Below are positions 33,208 to 42,786 of a stretch of DNA of 64,000 nucleotides, one piece after another (the stretch's first letter is position 1; the number at the start of each line of letters is the position of its first letter). The notes beneath the pieces are model-generated. The model did not search any database. It saw only the letters and a list, made by a program, of their open reading frames with translations, and was not told the origin of the DNA. Source of the DNA: Bacteroidales bacterium (lineage in GTDB: Bacteria > Bacteroidota > Bacteroidia > Bacteroidales > UBA932); the NCBI GenBank assembly GCA_015060225.1, contig SUYX01000001.1, positions 1 to 64,000 of the forward strand. The letters run 5' to 3'. The translations under genes were made by a program, and so were the position numbers.

Positions 33208-34203
33208 TTAAAATATCTTTCTTCTGGCCACAACCACGTTTCTTTTCTCTATCTCTTTGATAGCCAAGGCTGCAGCTCCCAATATAGGGGCATTCTCATA
33301 TTCCAGTGCAGAGAAGGTGAGCTTTACTTTCCCCTTCCACAAAGGGAGGATGTTCTTCTCCATGGCTCTGCGGGTTGGCGTAAGGATAAGTTCCTTGGCA
33401 TTTGCTACACCTCCGCAAAGGAAAATTGTCTGGGGAGACGTAACTGCAACAAGATTGGCAAGAGCCTCTCCCAGAATGGTTCCTGTATACTCAAAACATT
33501 TTTTGGCAACTGCATCACCGCTCTTTGCTGCAAGGGCTATATCTTTGGATGTAAGGGCATCCTGAGGAATCTTGCGCAACTTGCTGGGCATGTCTGACTG
33601 TGCCAGCAATTCTATAGCGGTATTCCTTACCCCTTTGGATGAAGCGTAGCACTCAAGGCACCCTTTCCTGCCACATCCGCACTCCCTTCCATTCTTTACA
33701 ACGGTCATATGTCCTGCCTCACCTGCATAACCATCATGGCCATAAAGGAGATTGCCCCCTACAACAATACCGCTACCAAGTCCTGTGCCAAGAGTTATGA
33801 CAATGAAGTCTTTCATCCCTTTTGCCCCACCGTAGATCATCTCTCCAATTGCGGCAGCATTGGCGTCGTTGGTTACTACAACAGGCTTGTTGTCAAAAAT
33901 GGAACTCAGTTCCTGAGCAAGTGGAAGCCTTCCTTTCCATGCAAGGTTGACCGCATTCTCTATCTCTCCAGTATAGTAATTGCTGTTTGGAGCACCAATC
34001 CCCACAGCCATTATGGCATGGGGTGTATCCAAAGTGTCTGACAGTGCAACAATCTCATCTTTAAGTCTGGCCACATATTCCCTGAAATTCTTGGGTTCTT
34101 GTGTGGAAAAACTGCCTTTGGCATAAATCTTGCCAAACTCATCTACAAGGGCGTAACTTGTATGCACTCTGTCAATATCTACGCCTGCAACAAGGTTTTT
34201 CAT
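33208..34203 (-). CDS. ROK-family sugar kinase (glucokinase-like)
   Basis: Protein of 331 residues. The ATG at 34203 is chosen over an upstream in-frame start that adds 12 residues without match. It has the N-terminal phosphate loop (AGVDIDRVHTSYALVDEFG), VVTNDANAAAIGEM, the glucose-binding block (GHDGYAGEAGHM) and the zinc motif CGCGRKGCLE (about residues 180-190). It phosphorylates a hexose, probably glucose, but ROK members also serve other sugars. A CAAATTTA box (34237-34244) may be its minus-strand -7 element. Confidence 0.92.
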   Translation of the reverse strand: MKNLVAGVDIDRVHTSYALVDEFGKIYAKGSFSTQEPKNFREYVARLKDEIVALSDTLDTPHAIMAVGIGAPNSNYYTGEIENAVNLAWKGRLPLAQELSSIFDNKPVVVTNDANAAAIGEMIYGGAKGMKDFIVITLGTGLGSGIVVGGNLLYGHDGYAGEAGHMTVVKNGRECGCGRKGCLECYASSKGVRNTAIELLAQSDMPSKLRKIPQDALTSKDIALAAKSGDAVAKKCFEYTGTILGEALANLVAVTSPQTIFLCGGVANAKELILTPTRRAMEKNILPLWKGKVKLTFSALEYENAPILGAAALAIKEIEKRNVVVARRKIF

Positions 34204-34294
34204 ACAGAATAAAGAGTATAACCGCTTTAAATCGTGCAAATTTAGTAAAATTTGTTATTTTTGCGCCCGATAGGAATTTAAAAATGAGTTTGAT

Positions 34295-35155
34295 ATGGAA
34301 CAGAACTACAAAAAAATAATCATAGCACTGGCAGCTGTGGCAGTAGTGCTTTTGGGTGTACTTATCTATGTATATGTAGACAGGAACAGCATCATCAATG
34401 ATCTTACCATTGAAAAAGACGATCTTACTGCACAGATGATAGAGTTGCAGAACGATTACGCAAACCTTTCTACAGCCAACGATACCCTCAACGCTGAACT
34501 TATGCTTGAGAGGGAGAAAGTTGCCCAGCTTTTGGAGAGGGTAAAGAAAACTGAGGCCAGCAACAAGGCCAAACTTCTCAAATATGAGAGGGAGCTCGGG
34601 ACATTGAGGTCTATAATGAGGGGATACATCAAACAGATAGATTCACTTAATACACTCAACAATGAGTTGAGAGTTGCTGCAGCTGAGGCCAAGAAAGAGG
34701 CCAAAGAGAGCAAGAGCCAGTATGAGAGCCTGAAGACCACTACAGAAGAGCTTGGCAAACAGGTTGAGCTGGGTGCAATCATCAAAGGAAGGGGAATGAC
34801 TGTTGTTGGAATAAATGCCAACGGAAAGGAGACAGATAGGAGCAGCCGTATAGTAAAGCTTAAGGCGTGCCTTAACCTTGTAGAGAACTCAATTGCCCCT
34901 AAAGGCCCTAAAATGGTATATTTGAGGGTAAAAGGTCCGGATGGAATCCTTATGACACAGAACCCTATGCAGATGTTTACCGTTGCAGGGGAAGAGATGA
35001 TCTATTCTGCTTCCAGAGAGGTTGACTATCAGGGAAGTGAGGTGGAAGTTTGCATATACTTTGAGTATGGGGAGCAGTTTGTCAAAGGTGTATATAATGT
35101 AGAGGCGTACACTACAGAGGCCAAGCTTGGCTCAGCAGACCTTTTGTTGAAATAG
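34295..35155 (+). CDS. Membrane-anchored coiled-coil protein
   Basis: Protein of 286 residues. One N-terminal membrane helix (IIIALAAVAVVLLGVLIYVYV, residues about 8-27), then about 130 residues of heptad-rich coiled coil (IEKDDLTAQMIELQNDYANL; ELMLEREKVAQLLERVKKTE; KKEAKESKSQYESLKTTTEE), then a globular beta-rich C-terminal domain (GMTVVGINANGKETDRSSRI; EVEVCIYFEYGEQFVKGVY). I cannot assign a name; this plan recurs in Bacteroidales envelope proteins. A TATTTTTG -7 box (34256-34263) precedes it. Confidence 0.7.
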   Translation: MEQNYKKIIIALAAVAVVLLGVLIYVYVDRNSIINDLTIEKDDLTAQMIELQNDYANLSTANDTLNAELMLEREKVAQLLERVKKTEASNKAKLLKYERELGTLRSIMRGYIKQIDSLNTLNNELRVAAAEAKKEAKESKSQYESLKTTTEELGKQVELGAIIKGRGMTVVGINANGKETDRSSRIVKLKACLNLVENSIAPKGPKMVYLRVKGPDGILMTQNPMQMFTVAGEEMIYSASREVDYQGSEVEVCIYFEYGEQFVKGVYNVEAYTTEAKLGSADLLLK

Positions 35156-35165
35156 CTCCTCCGCG

Positions 35166-36326
35166 GTGGCCGGAATATATGTACATATCCCATTTTGCAG
35201 TCAATTCTGTATTTACTGCAATTTCTATTCGGTGAAAGGGAGAGAGCTGAGGGAAAGGTATATCCAGTCACTTTATAGGGAAATAGAGGAAAAAAAAGAT
35301 TTTTTCAGAAATATCGGGGTCCGTCCGCAAACCATTTATTTTGGTGGCGGGACCCCGTCTCTTTTTACCCCTGCACAATTGGGCAGCATTTATGCCCATA
35401 TATGCAGGATTTTTGATTTCAGCCCAGTTGAGGCAACAATAGAGGTTAACCCCAATGACATAACTGCACAATATGCCAGTGGAGTGGCAGCTGCCGGATT
35501 CAATAGGGTGAGCATGGGGGTACAGTCATTTGTAGACAGGCATTTGGAATGGATGAACCGCCGTCATAAGGGTGATGAGGCGGTGGAGGCATTTTACCAT
35601 CTTAGAAGGGCCGGAATCACCAATATCAGTCTTGATCTGATTTTCGGATACAGTCTGCTGACGCAGCAACAATGGGAGTATAACATCAGCAAAATGGTTT
35701 CCCTCTCTCCGGAACATATCTCTGCATATCAGATGAGCATAGAACCGGGGAGTCCTCTGGGGATAATGTATGACAAGGGAGAATATGAACTTCCTCCCGA
35801 CAATATCTGTATGGAGCAGTACTCCACTTTGCAGAGGATGCTGCAGCAAGGGGGATATGAGCAATATGAAATCTCAAATTTTGCCCGTCGGGATGAAAAT
35901 ACCGGAGAACTGAAGGTCTCAAGGCACAACAGTTCATACTGGACAAAAGAACCTTATCTGGGACTGGGGCCTGCTGCCCACTCCTACAATGGTACCCACA
36001 GATTCTGGAACGGGGGCAATCTCACCGCGTATTGCAGATATTATCTGAGCGGGACCACTCAGGATACCGTCAAGTTGCAGAACCGGGTTATTGGGAGCGA
36101 GGAGTTGTCTGAAAGGGATATGTTCAATGAATCCATAATGCTGGGGCTCAGAAGAACAGAAGGTGTAGATACGGCTACTTTGGACCAGAGGTTTCTGATG
36201 GAGATAAAGGGGGATATGGCGCGCCATTGCCGTCTTGGGAATCTGATGGCGGATGGGAGTAAAATAAGAATCCCGTCCGACAAACTGTTTGTGTCAGACG
36301 GGATTATAAGGGATTTGTTTATATAA
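35166..36326 (+). CDS. Radical SAM coproporphyrinogen III oxidase-like protein (HemW)
   Basis: Protein of 386 residues with a GTG start at 35166. The radical SAM motif IPFCSQFCIYCNFYS has Cys 11, 15 and 18, and the family marks GGGTPSLFTP, EVNPNDIT, RVSMGVQSF and ISLDLIFGYS follow. The CxxxCxxC form with the residues after it (CNFYS, as in CDF-type) places it with HemW, a heme-chaperone relative of HemN rather than the oxidase itself. It is convergent with sdhC with no gap. Confidence 0.92.
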   Translation: MAGIYVHIPFCSQFCIYCNFYSVKGRELRERYIQSLYREIEEKKDFFRNIGVRPQTIYFGGGTPSLFTPAQLGSIYAHICRIFDFSPVEATIEVNPNDITAQYASGVAAAGFNRVSMGVQSFVDRHLEWMNRRHKGDEAVEAFYHLRRAGITNISLDLIFGYSLLTQQQWEYNISKMVSLSPEHISAYQMSIEPGSPLGIMYDKGEYELPPDNICMEQYSTLQRMLQQGGYEQYEISNFARRDENTGELKVSRHNSSYWTKEPYLGLGPAAHSYNGTHRFWNGGNLTAYCRYYLSGTTQDTVKLQNRVIGSEELSERDMFNESIMLGLRRTEGVDTATLDQRFLMEIKGDMARHCRLGNLMADGSKIRIPSDKLFVSDGIIRDLFI

Positions 36327-36980
36327 TTAGCAGCAGATGTGGGCTTTTACAGCTACTGCAATGAATACCAATACAATAATTGAAGAAACAACCATTCCAA
36401 TCACTTTCCAGCGGCACATCCAGATATTGTTGTTCAAACCCAATGTGTGGAATGCACTCCAGAAACCATGGTTCATATGCAACCAAAGGGCTACAAACCA
36501 TACTACATAAACAATCACAACCCATAGAGGCCTGAATGTCTCACGCAAAAGAGCTGCGCCATCATGAGTGTATTCCTGGCCCATGAACATAGGCAACTGC
36601 ATCTTTGCCCAGAAGTGTGTAAGATGGAAAGCAAGTACTCCAAGAACTATGATTCCAAGAACCAACATGTTTTTTGAAGCCCAGTCATCTGTTTGAGCCT
36701 TGTTTGGTACAGCATATCTCTGAGTACCTCTGGCCTTGCGGTTCATATAGTTAAGCACAAATGCATAAATGATGTGAACAACAAAACCCGCTGCAAGAAC
36801 AGGAACCATAACCGAGATTACAGGCAATGCCATGAACTCACAACCTGCGTTGAATGCCTCATCACTGATAAGTGACAATCCGTTGACAAAAGCGTGAACG
36901 CACATAAAAACGATAAGGAACAGACCGCTTATACTCATTATAAGCTTCTTCCCGATAGAAGATGTAAAGATATTAGCCAT
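36327..36980 (-). CDS. Succinate dehydrogenase/fumarate reductase cytochrome b subunit
   Basis: Protein of 217 residues with five membrane segments and the Bacteroidota SdhC/FrdC features: GKKLIMSISGLFLIVFMCVH, VHIIYAFVLNYMNRKAR, LAFHLTHFWAKMQLPM and HMNHGFWSAFHTLGLNNN, whose histidines can bind heme. In this phylum frdC is normally followed at once by the flavoprotein and Fe-S subunits; here its downstream neighbour is the convergent hemW gene. The partners must lie elsewhere. A CAAAGATA box (37037-37044) is a possible minus-strand -7 element. Confidence 0.92.
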   Translation of the reverse strand: MANIFTSSIGKKLIMSISGLFLIVFMCVHAFVNGLSLISDEAFNAGCEFMALPVISVMVPVLAAGFVVHIIYAFVLNYMNRKARGTQRYAVPNKAQTDDWASKNMLVLGIIVLGVLAFHLTHFWAKMQLPMFMGQEYTHDGAALLRETFRPLWVVIVYVVWFVALWLHMNHGFWSAFHTLGLNNNIWMCRWKVIGMVVSSIIVLVFIAVAVKAHICC

Positions 36981-37053
36981 ATCAAATTTTTGTTAAAATA
37001 ATTCTCAAGTTGTGCGGAAAAGCCGCATTCGGAGTACAAAGATAAACTCTTAG

Positions 37054-37084
37054 TTGCAATTTTCATAATCTTTGGCTACTTTTG
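37054..37084 (+). promoter_or_regulatory. pyrH-frr promoter
   Basis: TTG at 37054-37056, 20 bases and TACTTTTG at 37077-37084. The start codon of pyrH is 22 bases downstream. Confidence 0.6.
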
Positions 37085-37105
37085 TTTTACAATTATTGCA
37101 AAATT

Positions 37106-37816
37106 ATGAAGTACAAAAGAATATTGTTAAAGCTGAGCGGAGAGAGCCTTGGCGGAGAAAAAGGTGTGGGCCTTGATGTAAATATGATGAGCCAGTACGC
37201 AAGGGAGATTGCCAAAGTGGCAAAGAGCGGAGTGCAGATAGCAATTGTAATTGGCGGCGGCAACATTTTCAGAGGAGTTACAGGTGTAGGAAAGGGGTTC
37301 AGCCGCGTAAAGGGTGACCAGATGGGTATGCTGGCAACAGTAATAAACAGTATAGGCCTTTCTATGAGTATAAAATCCGAAGGGATTGAGGCAGAAGTAT
37401 TTACATCAACTCCTATGGAGCCTATGGCCAGATATTACGCCAAAGAGAAAGCCCAGGAGGTTATGGAGCGTGGCGGAGTGGCAATCATTGCAGGGGGTAC
37501 AGGCAATCCGTTCTTTACAACAGATTCAGCTTCTGCATTGAGAGCTTGTGAGATTGAGGCGGATGCCCTTCTCAAAGGTACCAGAGTTGACGGTGTATAT
37601 ACTGCAGACCCTGAAAAAGACCCTACAGCAACCAAATATGAAACCCTTACATTTGACAAGGCTTTGGCTGACAACCTGAGGATTATGGACCAGACAGCCT
37701 TTGCCCTATGCAAGGAGAACAATATGCCAATTATTGTATTTGACATGAATAAGGTAAACAACCTGTATGAACTTATGCAGGGCGGCAATGTGGGTACAGT
37801 AGTTTCAAACAAGTAA
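37106..37816 (+). CDS. Uridylate kinase (PyrH)
   Basis: Protein of 236 residues from the ATG at 37106 (MKYKRILLKLSGES); an upstream in-frame extension lies in the promoter. It has KLSGESLGGEKG, VIGGGNIFRG, MGMLATVINS, FTTDSASALRACEIEADALL and KGTRVDGVYTADP, all as in the amino-acid-kinase-type UMP kinase. It makes UDP from UMP. It is followed 18 bases later by frr, a widespread pair. Confidence 0.96.
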   Translation: MKYKRILLKLSGESLGGEKGVGLDVNMMSQYAREIAKVAKSGVQIAIVIGGGNIFRGVTGVGKGFSRVKGDQMGMLATVINSIGLSMSIKSEGIEAEVFTSTPMEPMARYYAKEKAQEVMERGGVAIIAGGTGNPFFTTDSASALRACEIEADALLKGTRVDGVYTADPEKDPTATKYETLTFDKALADNLRIMDQTAFALCKENNMPIIVFDMNKVNNLYELMQGGNVGTVVSNK

Positions 37817-37834
37817 TTTTTAAATCCTACAGAT

Positions 37835-38401
37835 ATGGAAATAAGTGTTTCTAAAGATTGTATTGCGCAGGCTAAAGAGAAAATGAACAAAGCAATTGCG
37901 CATTTGGAAGATGAGTTGAGAAATTTCAGGGCAGGCAAAGCAAACCCTGCAGTATTCAACGCAGTTATGGTTGACTATTACGGATCGGCCACTCCGCTTC
38001 CACAGGTAGCAAGCATCAACACACCTGATGCAAAGACTATCCTTATCCAGCCTTGGGAGAAAAAGCTTATCCCTACAATTGAGAAAGCTATCATGGATGC
38101 AAACCTTGGCTTTACACCGGCAAACAATGGTGAGACTATCAGAATCAATATCCCTGCCCTTACAGAGGAGCGCAGGAAAGAGCTTGTAAAACAGGCAAAG
38201 AGTGAAGGTGAAACTGCAAAGGTAAGTGTAAGGACCGCCAGACGTGATGTAATTGATGCCCACAAGAAATTCCAGAAGGATGGTCTTCCTGAGGATGTAT
38301 GTAAAGATGCTGAGGCTGTTATCCAGAAAGAGACAGATGCGTTCAACAAGAAGATTGATGAGATAATTGCAGCAAAAGAGAAAGAGATTATGACAGTATA
38401 A
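37835..38401 (+). CDS. Ribosome recycling factor (Frr)
   Basis: Protein of 188 residues, full length. It has [29 protein letters not shown]-type blocks ([20 protein letters not shown]) and [20 protein letters not shown]. It splits the post-termination ribosome with EF-G. Its terminator is 33 bases downstream. Confidence 0.96.
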   Translation: MEISVSKDCIAQAKEKMNKAIAHLEDELRNFRAGKANPAVFNAVMVDYYGSATPLPQVASINTPDAKTILIQPWEKKLIPTIEKAIMDANLGFTPANNGETIRINIPALTEERRKELVKQAKSEGETAKVSVRTARRDVIDAHKKFQKDGLPEDVCKDAEAVIQKETDAFNKKIDEIIAAKEKEIMTV

Positions 38402-38434
38402 CACTGTTCATAAACTTAAAAACTGTTTCGCAAC

Positions 38435-38462
38435 AAGGCCGGTTCCAGTAACCGGCCTTTTT
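38435..38462 (+). terminator. pyrH-frr terminator
   Basis: A 10-bp perfect stem (AAGGCCGGTT/AACCGGCCTT) with a 5-base loop and a short T-run. Confidence 0.85.
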
Positions 38463-38481
38463 AAACTGTAAGCAAGGGAAT

Positions 38482-40281
38482 ATGATTGTCTGCATAGCCG
38501 AGAAACCGTCTGTAGCCAGGGATATTGCACAAGTACTTGGGGCAACTACAAAGAGAGACGGATATATGGAGGGAAATGGATACAGGGTTACCTGGACATT
38601 CGGCCATCTGTGTACCCTTAAGGAACCCCATGACTACACCCCGCAATGGAAAGGGTGGGATATCTACAAACTCCCCATGATTCCTCCCCGTTTTGGGATA
38701 AAACTCATTGAGAACCAGACTTACCTCAAACAGTTCAAGGCAATCGAAACTATTGTACAGGAGGCAGAAATGGTAATCAACTGCGGTGATGCCGGTCAGG
38801 AGGGAGAACTTATACAGAGATGGGTGTTGCAGAAGGCAGGCATCAAATGCCCTGTCAAGCGGCTATGGATATCCTCTCTTACAGAAGAGGCCATAAGAGA
38901 CGGGTTCAATAACCTTAAGGAAGAGGCTGAGTACCAGCCGCTCTACGAGGCCGGGCTGGCCAGGGCCATTGGAGACTGGCTTTTGGGAATGAATGCCACA
39001 AGGCTTTATACTCTCAAATACGGCCGTCCGAGAGAGGTGCTTTCTATAGGAAGGGTGCAGACCCCTACTCTGGCCCTTATAGTGAACCGCCATCTGGAGA
39101 TAGAGAATTTTGTGCCGCAGGCATACTGGGAACTCAAGACAACATACAGGGATACCGTATTCAATGCTGCAAAAGGGAAATTCACCTCAAAGGAGGAGGG
39201 GGAGGAGTTCCTTCAGAAAGTTGTGCAGAATGACTTTACAGTTACAGATGTAACCCACAAGAAGGGGACAGAGTATGCCCCCCGCCTGTTTGACCTTACC
39301 TCCTTGCAGGTGGAGTGCAACAAGAAATTTGCCTTCTCAGCCGAGGATACGCTGCAGACCATACAATCATTGTACGAGAAGAAGATAACCACATATCCGA
39401 GGGTTGATACCACCTACCTGAGTGATGACATTTTCCCCAAATGTGCAGGCATCCTCAACGGCCTTACAGATTATGGGCATCTGCTGCAGCCGCTCAGGGG
39501 AAAGAAGCTCCCAAAAAGCAAAAAGGTATTCGACTCTTCAAAAGTTACCGACCACCACGCCATAATACCAACCGGAGTGCAGCCTCAGAACCTCTCGGAG
39601 ATGGAGAGGAAGGTATTTGACCTTGTTGCCCGCAGGTTCATTGCCTCCTTTTATCCCGACAGCAAAGTTTCCACTACCACCGTATTGGGCAAAGTGGATG
39701 GGATAGAGTTCAAGACATCGGGAAAACAGATATTGGAACAGGGATGGAGAGTGGTGTTTGCACAGCCGGGTGCCCAGCAGGATAAGGAGGAGGGTCAGGA
39801 GGGGGATGCGGAGAGAACCCTTCCTGAGTTCAAGGTTGGAGAGAGCGGACCGCACAAGCCAGATTTGCAGGAGAAATGGACACAGCCTCCAAAACCTTAT
39901 ACAGAAGCTACCCTGCTCAGGGCCATGGAGACAGCCGGAAAACTTGTAGATGATGAAGAGTTGAGGGATGCCCTTAAAGAAAACGGCATAGGGAGACCTT
40001 CTACAAGGGCAGCAATCATTGCAACACTCTTTAAAAGGGAATACATCCGCAAGGAGCGGAAAAACCTCCATCCTACGCAGACTGGAATAGAACTGATTGC
40101 ACTGATTAAGGAGGAACTTCTGAAATCTGCCCAACTGACAGGTATATGGGAGAAAAAACTAAGGCAGATTGAGAGGAAGGAGTACCAGGCCGGGCAATTC
40201 CTGCAGGAGCTTAAGGAGATGGTAACGGAAATTGTTACCACTGTACGCAGGGATACTGCCAACCGCAGAAAAATGCAATAA
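38482..40281 (+). CDS. DNA topoisomerase III (TopB)
   Basis: Protein of 599 residues. It has the TOPRIM start (CIAEKPSVARDIAQVLG), GDAGQEGELI and the catalytic tyrosine in ITTYPRVDTTYLSDD (Tyr about 305), plus HHAIIPTG. The core is complete but the C-terminal zinc ribbons seen in many homologues are absent; it ends after a basic helix (VRRDTANRRKMQ). It decatenates DNA and is not associated here with conjugation genes, so it is the chromosomal copy rather than one from a mobile element. Confidence 0.93.
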   Translation: MIVCIAEKPSVARDIAQVLGATTKRDGYMEGNGYRVTWTFGHLCTLKEPHDYTPQWKGWDIYKLPMIPPRFGIKLIENQTYLKQFKAIETIVQEAEMVINCGDAGQEGELIQRWVLQKAGIKCPVKRLWISSLTEEAIRDGFNNLKEEAEYQPLYEAGLARAIGDWLLGMNATRLYTLKYGRPREVLSIGRVQTPTLALIVNRHLEIENFVPQAYWELKTTYRDTVFNAAKGKFTSKEEGEEFLQKVVQNDFTVTDVTHKKGTEYAPRLFDLTSLQVECNKKFAFSAEDTLQTIQSLYEKKITTYPRVDTTYLSDDIFPKCAGILNGLTDYGHLLQPLRGKKLPKSKKVFDSSKVTDHHAIIPTGVQPQNLSEMERKVFDLVARRFIASFYPDSKVSTTTVLGKVDGIEFKTSGKQILEQGWRVVFAQPGAQQDKEEGQEGDAERTLPEFKVGESGPHKPDLQEKWTQPPKPYTEATLLRAMETAGKLVDDEELRDALKENGIGRPSTRAAIIATLFKREYIRKERKNLHPTQTGIELIALIKEELLKSAQLTGIWEKKLRQIERKEYQAGQFLQELKEMVTEIVTTVRRDTANRRKMQ

Positions 40282-40314
40282 ATACAAGAATGCGTGCCCA
40301 ACCCCGTTGATTCT

Positions 40315-40345
40315 TTTGAGGTAGAGCACGCATGTCTTATCTTTG
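40315..40345 (+). promoter_or_regulatory. Consensus promoter in a convergent gap
   Basis: TTTG (40315-40318), exactly 19 bases, then TATCTTTG (40338-40345): as good a match as the tRNA promoter. It lies between the convergent topB and pgk genes, where no coding start follows. The transcript would start near 40351 and cover a GC-rich hairpin (40391-40412, ACCGGCCGG/CCGGCTGGT) before running antisense into pgk. An 8-bp inverted repeat (ATGCGTGC 40290-40297, GCACGCAT 40326-40333) encloses the -33 element. Confidence 0.4.
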
Positions 40346-40441
40346 AATGCCTGCAGCCAATAGCAGTGTGTCCAATCTCTTGGGCATTTGACCGGCCGGT
40401 TGTCCGGCTGGTTCAAGTCAGACGGGCAGGCAGATTTGTCA

Positions 40442-41698
40442 TTACTCTCTGATAGCCTTGATGCCAGGAAGCTCAATACCCTCAAGGTACTCAAGCATTG
40501 CACCGCCACCTGTAGAGACATAGCTTACTTTGTTGGCGTAGCCCATCTGGGTAACTGCGGCAACTGAATCACCGCCACCTACAAGGGTGAATGCACCTTT
40601 CTCTGAAGTTACTTTTGCAAGGATCTCAGCAATGTAGTTGGTCCCTTTTGCAAATGCAGGCATCTCAAATACACCTACAGGACCGTTCCAAAGGATAGTT
40701 TTGGAGTTCATCAGAACCTCCTCCCAAACTGCAAGGGTTGCAGGAGCGGCATCCATACCCTCCCAACCGTCTGGAATCTCAAAATTGTTTACAATCTTGG
40801 TGTTTGCATCGTTTGAGAAATCGTCTGCAATCACAACCTCTTTAGAGAAGTAAAGCTTTACACCTTTCTCCTCTGCCTTTTTGATGATGTTCAAGGCAAG
40901 TTCCATCTGGTCGTCCTCACAAAGTGAATGTCCAATCTTTCCACCCTGAGCCTTAACGAAAGTATATACCATACCGCCGCCAATGATCATGTTGTCGCAA
41001 ACATCAAACAAGTGCTCAATAATACCAATCTTTGAAGATACTTTGGCACCGCCGATGATTGCAGTTACAGGGTGCTCTCCATTGTGGAGAACTTTGTCAA
41101 TAGCCTTTATCTCACCCTCCATGATGTAACCGAACATCTTGTCGTTAGGAAAGTATTTTGCAATAAGGGCTGTAGAAGCGTGTGCACGGTGTGCAGTACC
41201 GAATGCGTCGTTGATGTAGCAATCTGCATAAGAAGCCAAAGTCTTAACAAACTCCTTCTGGCTCTCTTTAACTTGAGCCTTAGCCTCTTTCTTCTGCTCG
41301 TCAGTAGCATCCTCTGCCAATCCGCGAGGCTTGCCCTCCTCCTCTGCGTAGAAACGCAAGTTCTCAAGAAGAAGAACCTCTCCCGGTTTAAGGGCTGCAG
41401 CAGCCTCCTGAGCCTTCATGCAGTCGTCGCAGAACTGTATTTTTGTACCAAGGAGCTCCTCAATTCTGTAGATGATATGTTTTAGGGAATATTTGTCAGT
41501 AACCCCTTTAGGTCTGCCAAGGTGGGACATTAGAATTAGTGCGCCGCCACCTGCAAGAACTTTCTTTAGGGTAGGGATTGCAGCACGGATTCTGGTGTCG
41601 TCTGTAATTTTGAAATCGCCATTCAATGGAACGTTAAAATCAACTCTGGCAATAGCCTTTTTGCCTGAGAAATTGTAAGTTTCAATACTCTGTTGCAT
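40442..41698 (-). CDS. Phosphoglycerate kinase
   Basis: Protein of 418 residues. It has [77 protein letters not shown] and [13 protein letters not shown] lysine/glutamate-rich insert near residues 120-145 is common in Bacteroidales copies. It makes ATP in glycolysis. A minus-strand -7 box candidate (CAAAAATA, 41743-41750) is upstream. Confidence 0.96.
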   Translation of the reverse strand: MQQSIETYNFSGKKAIARVDFNVPLNGDFKITDDTRIRAAIPTLKKVLAGGGALILMSHLGRPKGVTDKYSLKHIIYRIEELLGTKIQFCDDCMKAQEAAAALKPGEVLLLENLRFYAEEEGKPRGLAEDATDEQKKEAKAQVKESQKEFVKTLASYADCYINDAFGTAHRAHASTALIAKYFPNDKMFGYIMEGEIKAIDKVLHNGEHPVTAIIGGAKVSSKIGIIEHLFDVCDNMIIGGGMVYTFVKAQGGKIGHSLCEDDQMELALNIIKKAEEKGVKLYFSKEVVIADDFSNDANTKIVNNFEIPDGWEGMDAAPATLAVWEEVLMNSKTILWNGPVGVFEMPAFAKGTNYIAEILAKVTSEKGAFTLVGGGDSVAAVTQMGYANKVSYVSTGGGAMLEYLEGIELPGIKAIRE

Positions 41699-41742
41699 TT
41701 CCTGTATTATTTTGTGTTATTGTTTTCAGTTATTTTGCGTGG

Positions 41743-41781
41743 CAAAAATAAGAAAAAATTCAAATATTAGCCGTATCTTTG
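41743..41781. promoter_or_regulatory. Divergent -7 boxes for pgk and the rRNA methyltransferase
   Basis: TATCTTTG (41774-41781, plus strand) lies 37 bases before the methyltransferase start, and CAAAAATA (41743-41750; TATTTTTG on the minus strand) lies 45 bases before pgk. Neither has a good -33 partner. Confidence 0.4.
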
Positions 41782-41817
41782 AGTTTTATAACCTTTAGAA
41801 AGGCAATAAGTTGTAGT

Positions 41818-42768
41818 ATGCTTTTACAATCACCGCAAAATTGGAAAGATTACGAGTTGATTGACTCGGGAAACTTTGAGAAACTGGAGCGATTCGGTTC
41901 ATTCATTCTGGCAAGACCTGAACCCAAGGCCCTATGGACTCCGTCACTCCCTGCAAAGGAGTGGGAGAAACTTGCCCATACCCGTTTTACCGCGGGGGCC
42001 GGATTCGGCAAGAGCGGCAAGGAGGATACCGGAACCTGGAAGATGTTGAAGAAGATGCCCGAGCAATGGTATATTAGATATAATCTTCCCGACAGTTTCT
42101 TCAAGCTCCGTCTCGGACTCACATCTTTCAAGCATGTGGGAGTGTTTCCTGAACAGAGTCCCAACTGGGAGTTCATATATGAGCAGAGCAAGAGGCTTGT
42201 GGAGAAATTCCATGCAAAAGGGGTTGACCCTGTTACTGGTATCGTAAGGAAACCCAAGGTACTCAACCTTTTTGCATACACAGGAGCAGCATCCCTTGCT
42301 GCAAAATGTGCCGGAGCTGATACAACACACCTCGATTCCGTAAGGCAGGTGGTAACCTGGGCTAAGGGAAATATGGAGAGCAGCGGCCTGGACAATATCC
42401 GCTGGGTTGTGGAAGATGCCCTTAAGTTTGTAAAAAGGGAGGCCAAGAGGGGCAACAAATACAATGGCCTTATTATGGACCCCCCTGCGTACGGTCATGG
42501 TCCTGACGGAGAAAAGTGGAAACTTGATGAACTCCTTTACGAGTTTCTTCAGGAGGTTGCAAAAATACTTGCCCCTGAGGATGCATTCATGGTGCTTAAC
42601 CTCTATTCAAACGGTTATTCTGCAATGTTGGGTGATACGGCAGTGAGAAGCGCTTTCGGGATGCTGGGAGGCAAAGGCAAGGGTGAACTCTCCTGCGGTG
42701 AACTGTTGCTGCAGGATTCTTTCGGGAAGGCAATTCCTTTGAGTGTCTTTTCAAGGTTAGTAAGATAA
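41818..42768 (+). CDS. Class I SAM-dependent rRNA methyltransferase (RlmI/RlmK-like)
   Basis: Protein of 316 residues. The ATG at 41818 is used rather than a TTG 13 codons upstream that lies in the -7 box. SAM site LNLFAYTGAASLAAKCAGAD (about residues 145-165), motif IV LIMDPPAYGHG (about 220) and an RNA-binding N-terminal part without a clear PUA domain. By family it methylates 23S rRNA cytosine. Specificity is not provable from sequence. Confidence 0.88.
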   Translation: MLLQSPQNWKDYELIDSGNFEKLERFGSFILARPEPKALWTPSLPAKEWEKLAHTRFTAGAGFGKSGKEDTGTWKMLKKMPEQWYIRYNLPDSFFKLRLGLTSFKHVGVFPEQSPNWEFIYEQSKRLVEKFHAKGVDPVTGIVRKPKVLNLFAYTGAASLAAKCAGADTTHLDSVRQVVTWAKGNMESSGLDNIRWVVEDALKFVKREAKRGNKYNGLIMDPPAYGHGPDGEKWKLDELLYEFLQEVAKILAPEDAFMVLNLYSNGYSAMLGDTAVRSAFGMLGGKGKGELSCGELLLQDSFGKAIPLSVFSRLVR

Positions 42769-42786
42769 ATTATCGGGAATAAAGAT

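Noticed and set aside
38482-40281. topB as part of an integrated conjugative element
   Set aside because: No tra, mob or integrase genes around it, and the neighbours are housekeeping genes.
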